Assembly: GCA_027494165.1 (NCBI GenBank)
Contig: JAOSJM010000005.1
Span: 1,116,001-1,180,000, forward strand
Direction of reading: 5' to 3'
DNA length: 64,000 nt
DNA from: Acidimicrobiia bacterium
Lineage (GTDB): Bacteria > Actinomycetota > Acidimicrobiia > IMCC26256 > JAOSJM01
The position numbers were made by a program, and so were the translations under genes. Every line of letters starts with the position of its first letter. Position 1 is the stretch's first letter. Shown here one piece after another: positions 39,444-46,211 of this stretch. A model generated the notes under the pieces. It saw nothing but the letters and a program-made list of their open reading frames with translations. It made no database searches and was not told the DNA's origin.

Positions 39444-40639
39444 CGGTCGATGTCCCCCAGGATGAAGTAGAGGCTGGCGAGGATCGTGATGACGTCGGGG
39501 ACGTAGACCCCGCGCAGCAGCCAGGGCAGGAGCGACACGTTGCTGAAGCTGGCCGACCGGATCTTCACCCGGAACGGGCCGGTGGCCCCCTTCGAGACGA
39601 CGTAGTAGCCCATCTGGCCCAGGGGGTTCTCGGTCTCGACCCAGACCTCGCCCTCGGGGACCTTGATGACGCGCGGGACCTTGGCCATGATCGGCCCGTC
39701 CGGCATCCCGTCGAGGAGCTGCAGCACCATGCGGGCGGACTCACGGGTCTCCTGGAGCCGCACCCAGTAGCGCGCGTACGAGTCGCCGTCGGGATGGGTC
39801 CAGACCTTGAAGTCGAGGTCGGGGTAGGCGAGGTACGGCTTGGCGTCGCGTCGCAGGTCCCAGTCGACCCCCGACGCCCGCAGGTTGGAGCCCGACACCC
39901 CGTAGGCGGCGCCGACGTCCCCGGGGATGATGCCGATGCCCCGGGTGCGGACCTCGAAGATCTCGTTCCCGGCCACCAGGTCCTCGAAGGTGTCGCAGGC
40001 GTCGAAGACCGTCTGCATGGCCTGGCGGGTCTCGTTGACCCAGCCCCACGGGAGGTCGTCCTTGAGGCCACCGACGCGGTTGAAGTTGGGGTGGAACCGA
40101 CCGCCGGTGGCGCCCTCGATGAGGTTGAGGACGTGCTCGCGGTCGCGGAAGCCGTAGAAGGCCGGGGTGATGGCCCCGACCTGCAACCCCATCTCGCCGA
40201 GGAACAGCAGGAAGGTGGCGATGCGCGACAGCTCCGTGAGGACGGTGCGGATGTAGGTCGCCCGGGGCGGCGCCTCGATCCCCATGAGCTGCTCGGCCGC
40301 CGAGACGAACGGCACCTCGTTGGCGAAGCTCGAGAGCCAGTCGATCCGGTTGATGAGGGTCGTGACCTGCGGATAGGTGCGGAACTCGGTGAGCTTCTCG
40401 TAGCCCCGGTGCATGTAGCCGATGACCGGGTCGGCGGCGACGACGCGCTCACCGTCGAGCCGGACGACGAGGCGCAGCGTGCCGTGCGTGGCCGGGTGCT
40501 GGGGCCCGAGGTTGAGGATCATGTCGCCGGTGTCGAGCTCGACGTTCACCTGGGCGTCGGCCAGGTGGCGCAGCGTGCGCGGGTCGACCTCGAACGGGCC
40601 GACCGCGGGCGCGACCGGGGGGCGTTCGCCGGTGCTCAC
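39440..40639 (-). CDS. nuoD: NADH-quinone oxidoreductase subunit D, operon 1
   Basis: 399 residues from GTG (GTGA overlap with nuoC1). [19 protein letters not shown] near residue 45 and [11 protein letters not shown] at about 75-85 are diagnostic, and the C-terminus ends [19 protein letters not shown]. NuoD carries part of the quinone-binding pocket with NuoB. An arginine in the equivalent N-terminal region of the mitochondrial homologue is the target of NDUFAF7; a MidA-type gene closes this operon. Confidence 0.97.
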   Translation of the reverse strand: MSTGERPPVAPAVGPFEVDPRTLRHLADAQVNVELDTGDMILNLGPQHPATHGTLRLVVRLDGERVVAADPVIGYMHRGYEKLTEFRTYPQVTTLINRIDWLSSFANEVPFVSAAEQLMGIEAPPRATYIRTVLTELSRIATFLLFLGEMGLQVGAITPAFYGFRDREHVLNLIEGATGGRFHPNFNRVGGLKDDLPWGWVNETRQAMQTVFDACDTFEDLVAGNEIFEVRTRGIGIIPGDVGAAYGVSGSNLRASGVDWDLRRDAKPYLAYPDLDFKVWTHPDGDSYARYWVRLQETRESARMVLQLLDGMPDGPIMAKVPRVIKVPEGEVWVETENPLGQMGYYVVSKGATGPFRVKIRSASFSNVSLLPWLLRGVYVPDVITILASLYFILGDIDR

Positions 40640-41337
40640 CCTTCACCCTCCTCGGCGCCGCCTTCCTCGCCGGGCATCGCCTCGACGTCGACCAGGCCGG
40701 GCCAGGGCTTCACGACCCGGGCGAGGAGCGGGAAGTCCTTGCGGAGCGGATGGCCCTCGAAGTCGGAGGGCAGGTAGAGCGGGCGGAGGTCGGGGTGACC
40801 GTCGAAGGCGAACCCGAACATCTCCCACGTCTCGCGCTCGTGCCAGTCGGCCCCCGGGTAGACCGTCACCCACGACTCGACCCGGGGGTCGCCCTCGTCG
40901 ACGTCGGTCTTGAGCGTGAACCCGTGACGGCGGGCGGTCGACTGGAGGCGAGCGAAGACCTGGAAGCGACCGGCCGAGCCCGTCGCGCCGTAGGTGGTCT
41001 CGGTGGGCTGGACCGGCGACGAGGTGTCGGTGCTGTCCTCGTCACCCTCACGCGGGGCCGGCATCCAGTCGAGGCCGGCGACGAACGAGAGGAAGTCGTA
41101 GCCCAAGTGGTCACGGGCGAGCTCGGCCGAGCGTCGCCACGCGTCGGGCCGGACCCGCACCACCAGGTCGCCGAAGCACTCGGCGTGGGCGACGAGCGCG
41201 TCGCCGAGCTCGGCCCCGAGCCGCTCGAGCAGCGCGGCGTTGGCGGGCGACGGCACGGGCGCGGCGGCCTCGGTGGCCTCCGGCTCGGGGGCCGCCGGCT
41301 CCTCGGGCGCGTCCGGGGTGCCCTGCTCCTCAGGCAA
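40636..41337 (-). CDS. nuoC: NADH-quinone oxidoreductase subunit C, operon 1
   Basis: About 233 residues if translation starts at a TTG at 41337, which has GGGGAG ten bases upstream and overlaps nuoB1 by eight bases; GTG at 41256 is the alternative. After an acidic Ala/Pro/Glu N-terminus comes the NuoC domain with [14 protein letters not shown] and the signature [19 protein letters not shown]. An inserted acidic Ser/Thr loop sits at about 105-125. It is a separate gene, not fused to nuoD. Confidence 0.92.
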   Translation of the reverse strand: MPEEQGTPDAPEEPAAPEPEATEAAAPVPSPANAALLERLGAELGDALVAHAECFGDLVVRVRPDAWRRSAELARDHLGYDFLSFVAGLDWMPAPREGDEDSTDTSSPVQPTETTYGATGSAGRFQVFARLQSTARRHGFTLKTDVDEGDPRVESWVTVYPGADWHERETWEMFGFAFDGHPDLRPLYLPSDFEGHPLRKDFPLLARVVKPWPGLVDVEAMPGEEGGAEEGEG

Positions 41338-41845
41338 CGACGATCGGCTCCCCACGCCAGCGGGCCGACAGCTCCTCGTTGCCCAGGCCCTCCCTCTGGA
41401 TGCGCTCCTGGAGGAGCACGACGCCCTGGAGGAGGGCCTCGGGCCGGGGCGGGCAGCCCGGCACGTACACGTCGACCGGGATGATCTGGTCGACGCCCTT
41501 GGTGACCGAGTACGAGTCCCAGTAGGGACCACCGCAGTTGGCGCATGACCCCATGGAGATCACGTACTTGGGGTCGGGCATCTGCTCGTAGAGCCGCTTG
41601 ATCGCGGGGGCCATCTTGTCGGTGACCGTGCCCGAGATGACGATGAGGTCGGCCTGGCGGGGGCTGGCCGGGAAGGGGATGACCCCCAGGCGCATCATGT
41701 CGTAGCGGGGGCTGGCCAGGGCGGCGCCCATCTCGATGGCGCAGCACGCCAGGCCCCACTGGAACATCCACAGGGAGTACTTGCGGCTGTAGTTGAGCAG
41801 CCAGGTGACCGGCTTGGGGACGCGGCCCCGGTCGACTAGGCCCAC
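41330..41845 (-). CDS. nuoB: NADH-quinone oxidoreductase subunit B, operon 1
   Basis: 171 residues from a GTG overlapping nuoA1 by ten bases. The N2 cluster ligands are present: tandem Cys in [15 protein letters not shown], then [14 protein letters not shown] and [14 protein letters not shown]. NuoB passes electrons from the iron-sulphur chain to quinone. Confidence 0.96.
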   Translation of the reverse strand: MGLVDRGRVPKPVTWLLNYSRKYSLWMFQWGLACCAIEMGAALASPRYDMMRLGVIPFPASPRQADLIVISGTVTDKMAPAIKRLYEQMPDPKYVISMGSCANCGGPYWDSYSVTKGVDQIIPVDVYVPGCPPRPEALLQGVVLLQERIQREGLGNEELSARWRGEPIVVA

Positions 41846-42243
41846 CGCAGCACCCCCTTGCGCCAGGCGTAGACGAGGCCGAGCGCCAGCACCACGATGA
41901 AGATGGCCATCTCGACCAGGCCGAAGACGTCGAAGCTCTCGAGGCCGACGGCCCACGGGAAGATGAAGACGGCTTCGACGTCGAAGATCACGAACAGCAG
42001 GGCGTAGACGTAGTAGCGGACGTTGGCCTGCCCCCAGCCGGCGATCGGGTCGGAGCCGGCCTCGTACGCGATGTACTTCTCGGGCTGGGGGCGGGTGGGA
42101 CGCACGAGCCGCCCGACGCCGAGCATGGCCCCCACCATCAGCAGGGCCGCCCCGGCGAACACCGCGACCGCCAGGTAGGACCGGTAGTACTCGGTCATGG
42201 CGGAGGCGGCGACGGGGAGCGCCAGGTGAGCCTGAAGGGTCAC
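41836..42243 (-). CDS. nuoA: NADH-quinone oxidoreductase subunit A, operon 1
   Basis: 135 residues if started at the GTG at 42243, which has GGGAGG seven bases upstream; the ATG at 42198 (MTEYYRS, 120 residues) lacks a ribosome-binding site. Three helices, with [20 protein letters not shown] as the conserved second-helix block. The usual YECG loop reads YEAGSDP, so the cysteine involved in the active/deactive switch of some complexes is missing. First nuo gene of operon 1. Confidence 0.94.
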   Translation of the reverse strand: MTLQAHLALPVAASAMTEYYRSYLAVAVFAGAALLMVGAMLGVGRLVRPTRPQPEKYIAYEAGSDPIAGWGQANVRYYVYALLFVIFDVEAVFIFPWAVGLESFDVFGLVEMAIFIVVLALGLVYAWRKGVLRWA

Positions 42244-42284
42244 GCGCGGGCCTCCCACCCGAGGGTTCCGGGGACTACCGCCGC

Positions 42285-42315
42285 ACTCTACCCCTGGGCC
42301 TTCGCGGCCCGGCAA
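42285..42315 (-). promoter_or_regulatory. Weak candidate promoter for the nuoA1 operon
   Basis: Minus-strand TTGCCG (42310-42315), 19 bases and TAGAGT (42285-42290), in the 88-base gap between the upstream membrane-protein gene and nuoA1. The spacing is long and the match modest. Confidence 0.3.
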
Positions 42316-42331
42316 ACCCTGGCGCGCCCCG

Positions 42332-42853
42332 TCAGGCCACCGGTGACGGCGGCATGACGGAGGGGCCGCGCGACCCGTCGGGGACCCGGAGCGCGGGATG
42401 GTGGACGGTCGCGAAGAGCAGGCACAGGGCGACCTGGGCCAGCACGGCGGGGGCCACCACCGGCGAGGGTCCCACGCTGTTCGTGAGCGCCGCCCACCAG
42501 CGGGAGAGGGCCGACATCGTCGCCCAGGCGTCCGCGTAGCGGAGGTCGAGGGGTCCGGCCCCGTGGTTGGCCGCGACGTGCTCGTAGACCCCCACGAGCG
42601 CGCTCAGGACGCCCGCGACGGCCAGGGCACGGACCGCGAGCACGGTCCCTCGCTGCGGCCTCACGGCCAGGAGCACCACGCCGGCGGCGAGGGCCGCGAG
42701 CGCGACCCAGGGGATCACCCGGGTCGCCGACCCCCAGTGCCGGAGCAGGGCCAGCTCGACGGCCGTCCCCACCAGACCGAGCGCGGCCAGGAGGACCAGC
42801 GCCCGGCGCAGGAGCCGGACGGTGCCGGGAGCTCCGGCGTGGGCGTCGCTCAT
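42332..42853 (-). CDS. Small membrane protein of unknown function
   Basis: 173 residues from ATG (MSDAHAGAPGTVRLLRRALV). Four hydrophobic segments at about 17-36, 48-66, 76-95 and 135-155; in between lies YEHVAANHGAGPLDLRYADA. I recognise no family. The start codon overlaps the stop of the lipoprotein gene by four bases, so the two are probably made together. It lies 88 bases upstream of nuoA1 in the same direction. Confidence 0.7.
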   Translation of the reverse strand: MSDAHAGAPGTVRLLRRALVLLAALGLVGTAVELALLRHWGSATRVIPWVALAALAAGVVLLAVRPQRGTVLAVRALAVAGVLSALVGVYEHVAANHGAGPLDLRYADAWATMSALSRWWAALTNSVGPSPVVAPAVLAQVALCLLFATVHHPALRVPDGSRGPSVMPPSPVA

Positions 42854-43246
42854 GGCAGCGTCAACGTCGCGACGATCAGCTCGACGACCTCGGGGGCCGG
42901 GTTGTACTTGGCCAGCTCCTGGCGGAGCTCGGCGAAGCTCGGGTCGTCCTCCGGGTACGGGCGGTACTCCTCGACCTCCCGGGCCCACTTCGCGGCGTTC
43001 GGGACGCCGACGGCCTCGAACGCCGCCTGGAGCTCCTCACGGGTGGCGTCGTTCGCCGAGACCTGCTCCGTCGCACCCGTGTCAGGGGCCGTCTCGCCGG
43101 CCGTCGTCGCGGTCCCGTCCGGGGCGACGACCGAGGTCGTCGAGGTCCCGCCCCCGACGTCGCGGTGGAACCGTCGTCGTCTCCGCAGGCGGCGAGCAGG
43201 AGCGTCCCGGTGAGGGCGAGGGCGAGGAGGGGGTGGTGGGTCGCAC
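42850..43246 (-). CDS. Small lipoprotein, frame broken twice in this sequence
   Basis: Starting at GTG 43246 (GGAGG five bases upstream), adding one C to the run near 43232 and one to the run at 43151-43155 gives about 132 residues. It begins MRPTTPLLALALTGTLLLAA, then C, a lipobox with Cys21, followed by an acidic Asp/Ser/Thr linker and a soluble part with EELQAAFEAVGVPNAAKWAR and YNPAPEVVELIVATLTLP. Probably anchored outside the membrane. Family not recognised; the two corrections are inference from frame continuity. Confidence 0.55.
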
Positions 43247-43518
43247 GGGAACCTCCGGGGATCGGGGAGCCACGACGATCGCCGCCGTCCCTGAGAGGAC
43301 CCTGTGGATCCGATGAGGACGCGCGAAGACCGCGGGTGACGCGCGGCACCGGGGCCGGTCGGATCGCCGGACCCCGGAGGGGACCTCCCCTGCTCCTCGC
43401 GCCCGGCCGTCCGCCCGATGCCGCACCGACCCGAGGAGCGAGCGGCGGGACGGAGCCGTCAGACCGGCCCGGGCGCGACCCCGGACGGCGTCCCCCGTCC
43501 GGTCGTGGCCCGCCGAGC

Positions 43519-44844
43519 TCACGGCGGAGGCGGCCGCCCATCCGGGTGAGCAGCACGGCCACCCCGATGACGAGGGCGCCCGAGACCATGATGAGCAGCG
43601 GCGCGCGGCCCTCGCCGGGGAAGAACCAGCCGATCGCCCAGGGCACGTTGACGAGGAGCCCGAGCGAGCCGAGCACCGAGAGCAGCACCTGACCCGGGAG
43701 CATGCCGAGGGCGACGAGGGCGACCGCCGTGACGATCCCGAAGATCGTCGCGAAGCCGGTCACCTGCGCGCCGGTGAGCGCCGCCCCGCCGATGATCGCG
43801 GCGCCGCCGAGCCCTCGACGACGAGCGGGACCCGCACGAGGCGCCGGGCACCGACGAGGACCAGCCCGGCCCCGACGGCCCAGGTGACCAGCCCGGTGGC
43901 CAGACCGGCGTCCCGGCTGTAGTACCCGAGGGCGGCGGGGACGGCGCCGGCGAGCGCGACGGCGCCGAGGACGGTGAGGACGAGCTGGTCGACCCGGTCG
44001 CGGGCCGGACCGGGAACCGCGGCCAGCGCCAGCAGCCCGAAGGCCGTCGTGACCGCGAAGACCAGCCCCACGCCCTGCCAGTCGCCGGCGGTCGTGAACG
44101 CCCCGAAGACCACCGCGACGCCGCCGATCCCCTCGGTGAGCAGCGGCGCCGGTGTTCTGCGGCGCAGGCCGAGGGCGACGTAGGCGGCCCCCACCGCCCA
44201 GACCGCGAGCCCGGCGCCTCCCCGGGAGATGCGAGGGCGACCGACGAACCGGCGAGCACCAGGAGGCCGCCGAGGCAGGCGAGCTGCTGGAGCGGCCGGT
44301 CCCGCCACCACCACAGGAGGCCGCCGTGGGTCGCCACCGCTCCAGCGGACGCGACCGCGACCGACTCCGCGCTGTCGGCGTCGAACCCGTCGGCGGCGAG
44401 GACGCCCGCGAACACGGCGGTGGCCGCCGCCGAGGCCAGCCACAGGAACCCGCGCAGGCGTGCGAGCGCGGGGTCTTCCTGCTCGCGCACGACGAAGCCC
44501 GCCCCGAGGAGGACGAGCGCGCCCGCGCCGCTGAGCGCCAGCCGGCCGGCCGTCGCCATGTCCGGCCAGTACTGGCCCACGAGCAGGACCAGCCCGATGA
44601 TCGCGAGCATCCCGCCCAGGTACCCGAGGGCTTCGGCGACCACGGGGACGCGACGGGGTCGCCCGGGGACCGGCGCTGCGCGCGTGGCGACGGGGACGGG
44701 GGCCGCCGTCGCGGCGGCCTGCTCGTGGGCGAGGATGGCGGCCGCCTGCTCCTCGGACAGCAGGCCGGCGGCCACCCAGCGGGCGAGGTCGCCGGCCGGG
44801 CCCGGGCGGGGGTTCGGTGCGCCGACGCCTGCCGTACCGGCCAT
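43519..44844 (-). CDS. DUF2157-like multi-pass membrane protein, frame broken in several places
   Basis: From ATG 44844 the product starts MAGTAGVGAPNPRPGPAGDL and contains ARWVAAGLLSEEQAAAIL, the soluble N-terminal motif of DUF2157-like proteins. Many helices follow (EALGYLGGMLAIIGLVLLVG and others). Single bases appear to be missing near 44219 (GEGAGLAVWAVG), near 43812 (VVEGLGGAAIIGG) and once more before the end. With three corrections the frame closes at 43519 with about 442 residues. The exact C-terminus is uncertain and the function is unknown. Confidence 0.55.
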   Translation of the reverse strand: MAGTAGVGAPNPRPGPAGDLARWVAAGLLSEEQAAAILAHEQAAATAAPVPVATRAAPVPGRPRRVPVVAEALGYLGGMLAIIGLVLLVGQYWPDMATAGRLALSGAGALVLLGAGFVVREQEDPALARLRGFLWLASAAATAVFAGVLAADGFDADSAESVAVASAGAVATHGGLLWWWRDRPLQQLACLGGLLVLAGSSVALASPGEAPGSRSGRWGPPTSPSACAAEHRRRCSPRGSAASRWSSGRSRPPATGRAWGWSSRSRRPSGCWRWPRFPVRPATGSTSSSSPSSAPSRSPAPSPPPSGTTAGTPVWPPGWSPGPSGPGWSSSVPGASCGSRSSSRARRRRDHRRGGAHRRAGDRLRDDLRDRHGGRPRRPRHAPGSGAALGARLARAPRQRALGDRLVLPRRGPRAAAHHGLGRPRHRGGRAAHPDGRPPPP

Positions 44845-44975
44845 GGCGCGGGCTGGCCGGGGATCCCTCCTCCCGGGGAGGGTTGGACCGGGCCACGCTC
44901 GCGCGAGCGCCTCGCCGCGTACACGACGCCCACCACGATGACGATGACGACGAGCAGGTTCACACCCACTCTCAC
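44845..44975 (-). other. Possible one-helix N-terminal extension or separate small peptide
   Basis: A GTG at 44975 with GAGGAG six bases upstream opens MRVGVNLLVVIVIVVGVVYA, a short strongly hydrophobic helix followed by Arg-rich residues. The frame differs from the DUF2157 gene by one missing base, so this could be its true N-terminus after another indel, or a small separate membrane peptide. Confidence 0.35.
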
Positions 44976-45080
44976 CGTGGCGCTCCTCTCGGTGACGCTC
45001 GTCCCGGTCCCGTCCGATCATCGCGTCGGGCGGGCTCGACGGCGAGGGCCGAAGGTCACCCCGCCGTCGAGCCCGCCCGA

Positions 45081-45285
45081 CGGTGAACACACCCGAGACA
45101 GAGGAGACCGGCCTCCCGGGTGCCTCCACCCCCGCCCAGCGACGGTGAACACACCCGAGACAGAGGAAACCGGCCTCCCGGGTGTCCCTACCCCCGCCCA
45201 GCGACGGTGAACACACCCGAGACAGAGGAAACCGGCGTCCCGGGTGTCCCCACCCCCGCCCAGCGACGGTGAGCACACCCGAGAC
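45081..45285. repeat. 62-bp tandem repeat, 3.3 copies
   Basis: Units run 45081-45142, 45143-45204 and 45205-45266, with a 19-base partial fourth copy. They differ at only a few positions. Each unit contains an inverted repeat: ACACCCG near its start pairs with CGGGTGT, with GAGG/CCTC inside, so minus-strand transcripts could form three hairpins in a row. The array fills most of the 346-base gap behind the methyltransferase gene; the rest of the gap (44976-45080, 45286-45321) shows nothing I can name. Confidence 0.9.
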
Positions 45286-45321
45286 GCGAGGCCCCGAGAC
45301 CCAGGAGTGGGTCGCCGCCGG

Positions 45322-46098
45322 TCAGCCCGGCTTGCGCGCCCGGAACGCGTGGCCGAACACCTCGAAGCGGCGGGCGTTGGCCTCGCCGCTGGCTCCGGCG
45401 AACGTGTCGACCGCCGGTCCGATCTCGACGTCGACGAAGCCCGAGTCCTCGAGCATCTTCTGCCAGCCTGCGCACGGCAGGCCACCGGCGATTCAGCCGG
45501 ACCAGAGGTCGATGTCGCGCATCGCCTCGATCGGCACCGGCACGCCGTTGGCGATGTCGGCGAACTGGATCACGCCGCCGGCCCGCAGCGACCGCCAGAT
45601 CTCGGCGAAGGCGCGCTGCTTGTCGACCACGAGGTTGATCACTCCGTTGGAGATCACGACGTCGGCCCAGCCGTCCTCGACCGGGAGGTCCTCCGCCAGG
45701 CCCTCGCGGAACTCGACGTTCGTGATCCCCGACCGGGCCGCCGCACGTCGGGCCTTGTCGAGCATCTCGAGGGTCATGTCGACACCCACGACCCGGCCCT
45801 CGGGACCGACCATGTGGGCGGCGACGAAGGAGTCGAACCCCGCGCCCGACCCGATGTCGAGCACCCGGCTGCCCGCGGCGATCGGACCGGCCGAGAACGG
45901 GTTCGCGACGCCGGCGAAGCTCTCCACCGCCTCCTCGGGCACGGCGTCCACGAGCTCGGGCGCGTACCCCATCGCCAGGGCGTGGTCCCCTCCCGTGTGG
46001 AAGTGGAACTCGACCTCCGGGGTGACGGCCACCTCGCGGTACTTCGCGCGCACCTCCTCGCGCAGCGCCACCGGGTCGACCAACAGGTCCTCCGCCAT
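45322..46098 (-). CDS. ArsM-like SAM methyltransferase, candidate selenoprotein (in-frame TGA, codon 202)
   Basis: 258 codons from ATG 46098 if the TGA at 45493-45495 is read through. Residues 70-150 form a class I methyltransferase domain (VLDIGSGAGFDSFVAAHMVG, VVGVDMTLEMLDKARRAAAR, WADVVISNGVINLV). The TGA falls in IDLWSG-*-IAGGLP, where arsenite-methyltransferase-like relatives read DLWTG-C-IAG. After it the same frame continues with family-like sequence (MLEDSGFVDVEIGPAVDTFA, FEVFGHAFRARKPG) to a normal stop. A hairpin with G at loop position 2 follows the TGA by 10 bases. Substrate (arsenite or another metalloid) is inferred. A Cys-to-stop sequencing error is the main alternative. Confidence 0.75.
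45462..45489 (-). promoter_or_regulatory. Candidate bacterial SECIS hairpin
   Basis: Counting the U of UGA as 1, bases 14-19 (GCCUGC) pair perfectly with 25-30 (GCAGGC) around a five-base loop CGUGC. Bases 7-9 can pair with 32-34 as a lower stem. Bacterial SECIS elements lie within the coding region shortly behind the UGA and need a G in the first two loop positions, usually followed by U; both hold here. Confidence 0.55.
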
Positions 46099-46211
46099 GG
46101 TCCCTCCCCCTGTGAACCCCGAGTCGAGGCGACCCCGGACCCGGGCGATCGCGGCCACAACGCGCGGAGTCGGAGGGGGATCGCGGTACCCCCGTGCCGC
46201 GCGTCCGGACT

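Noticed and set aside
45081..45285. CRISPR array
   Set aside because: The 62-bp units follow each other without unique spacers and no cas genes are nearby; it is a plain tandem repeat.
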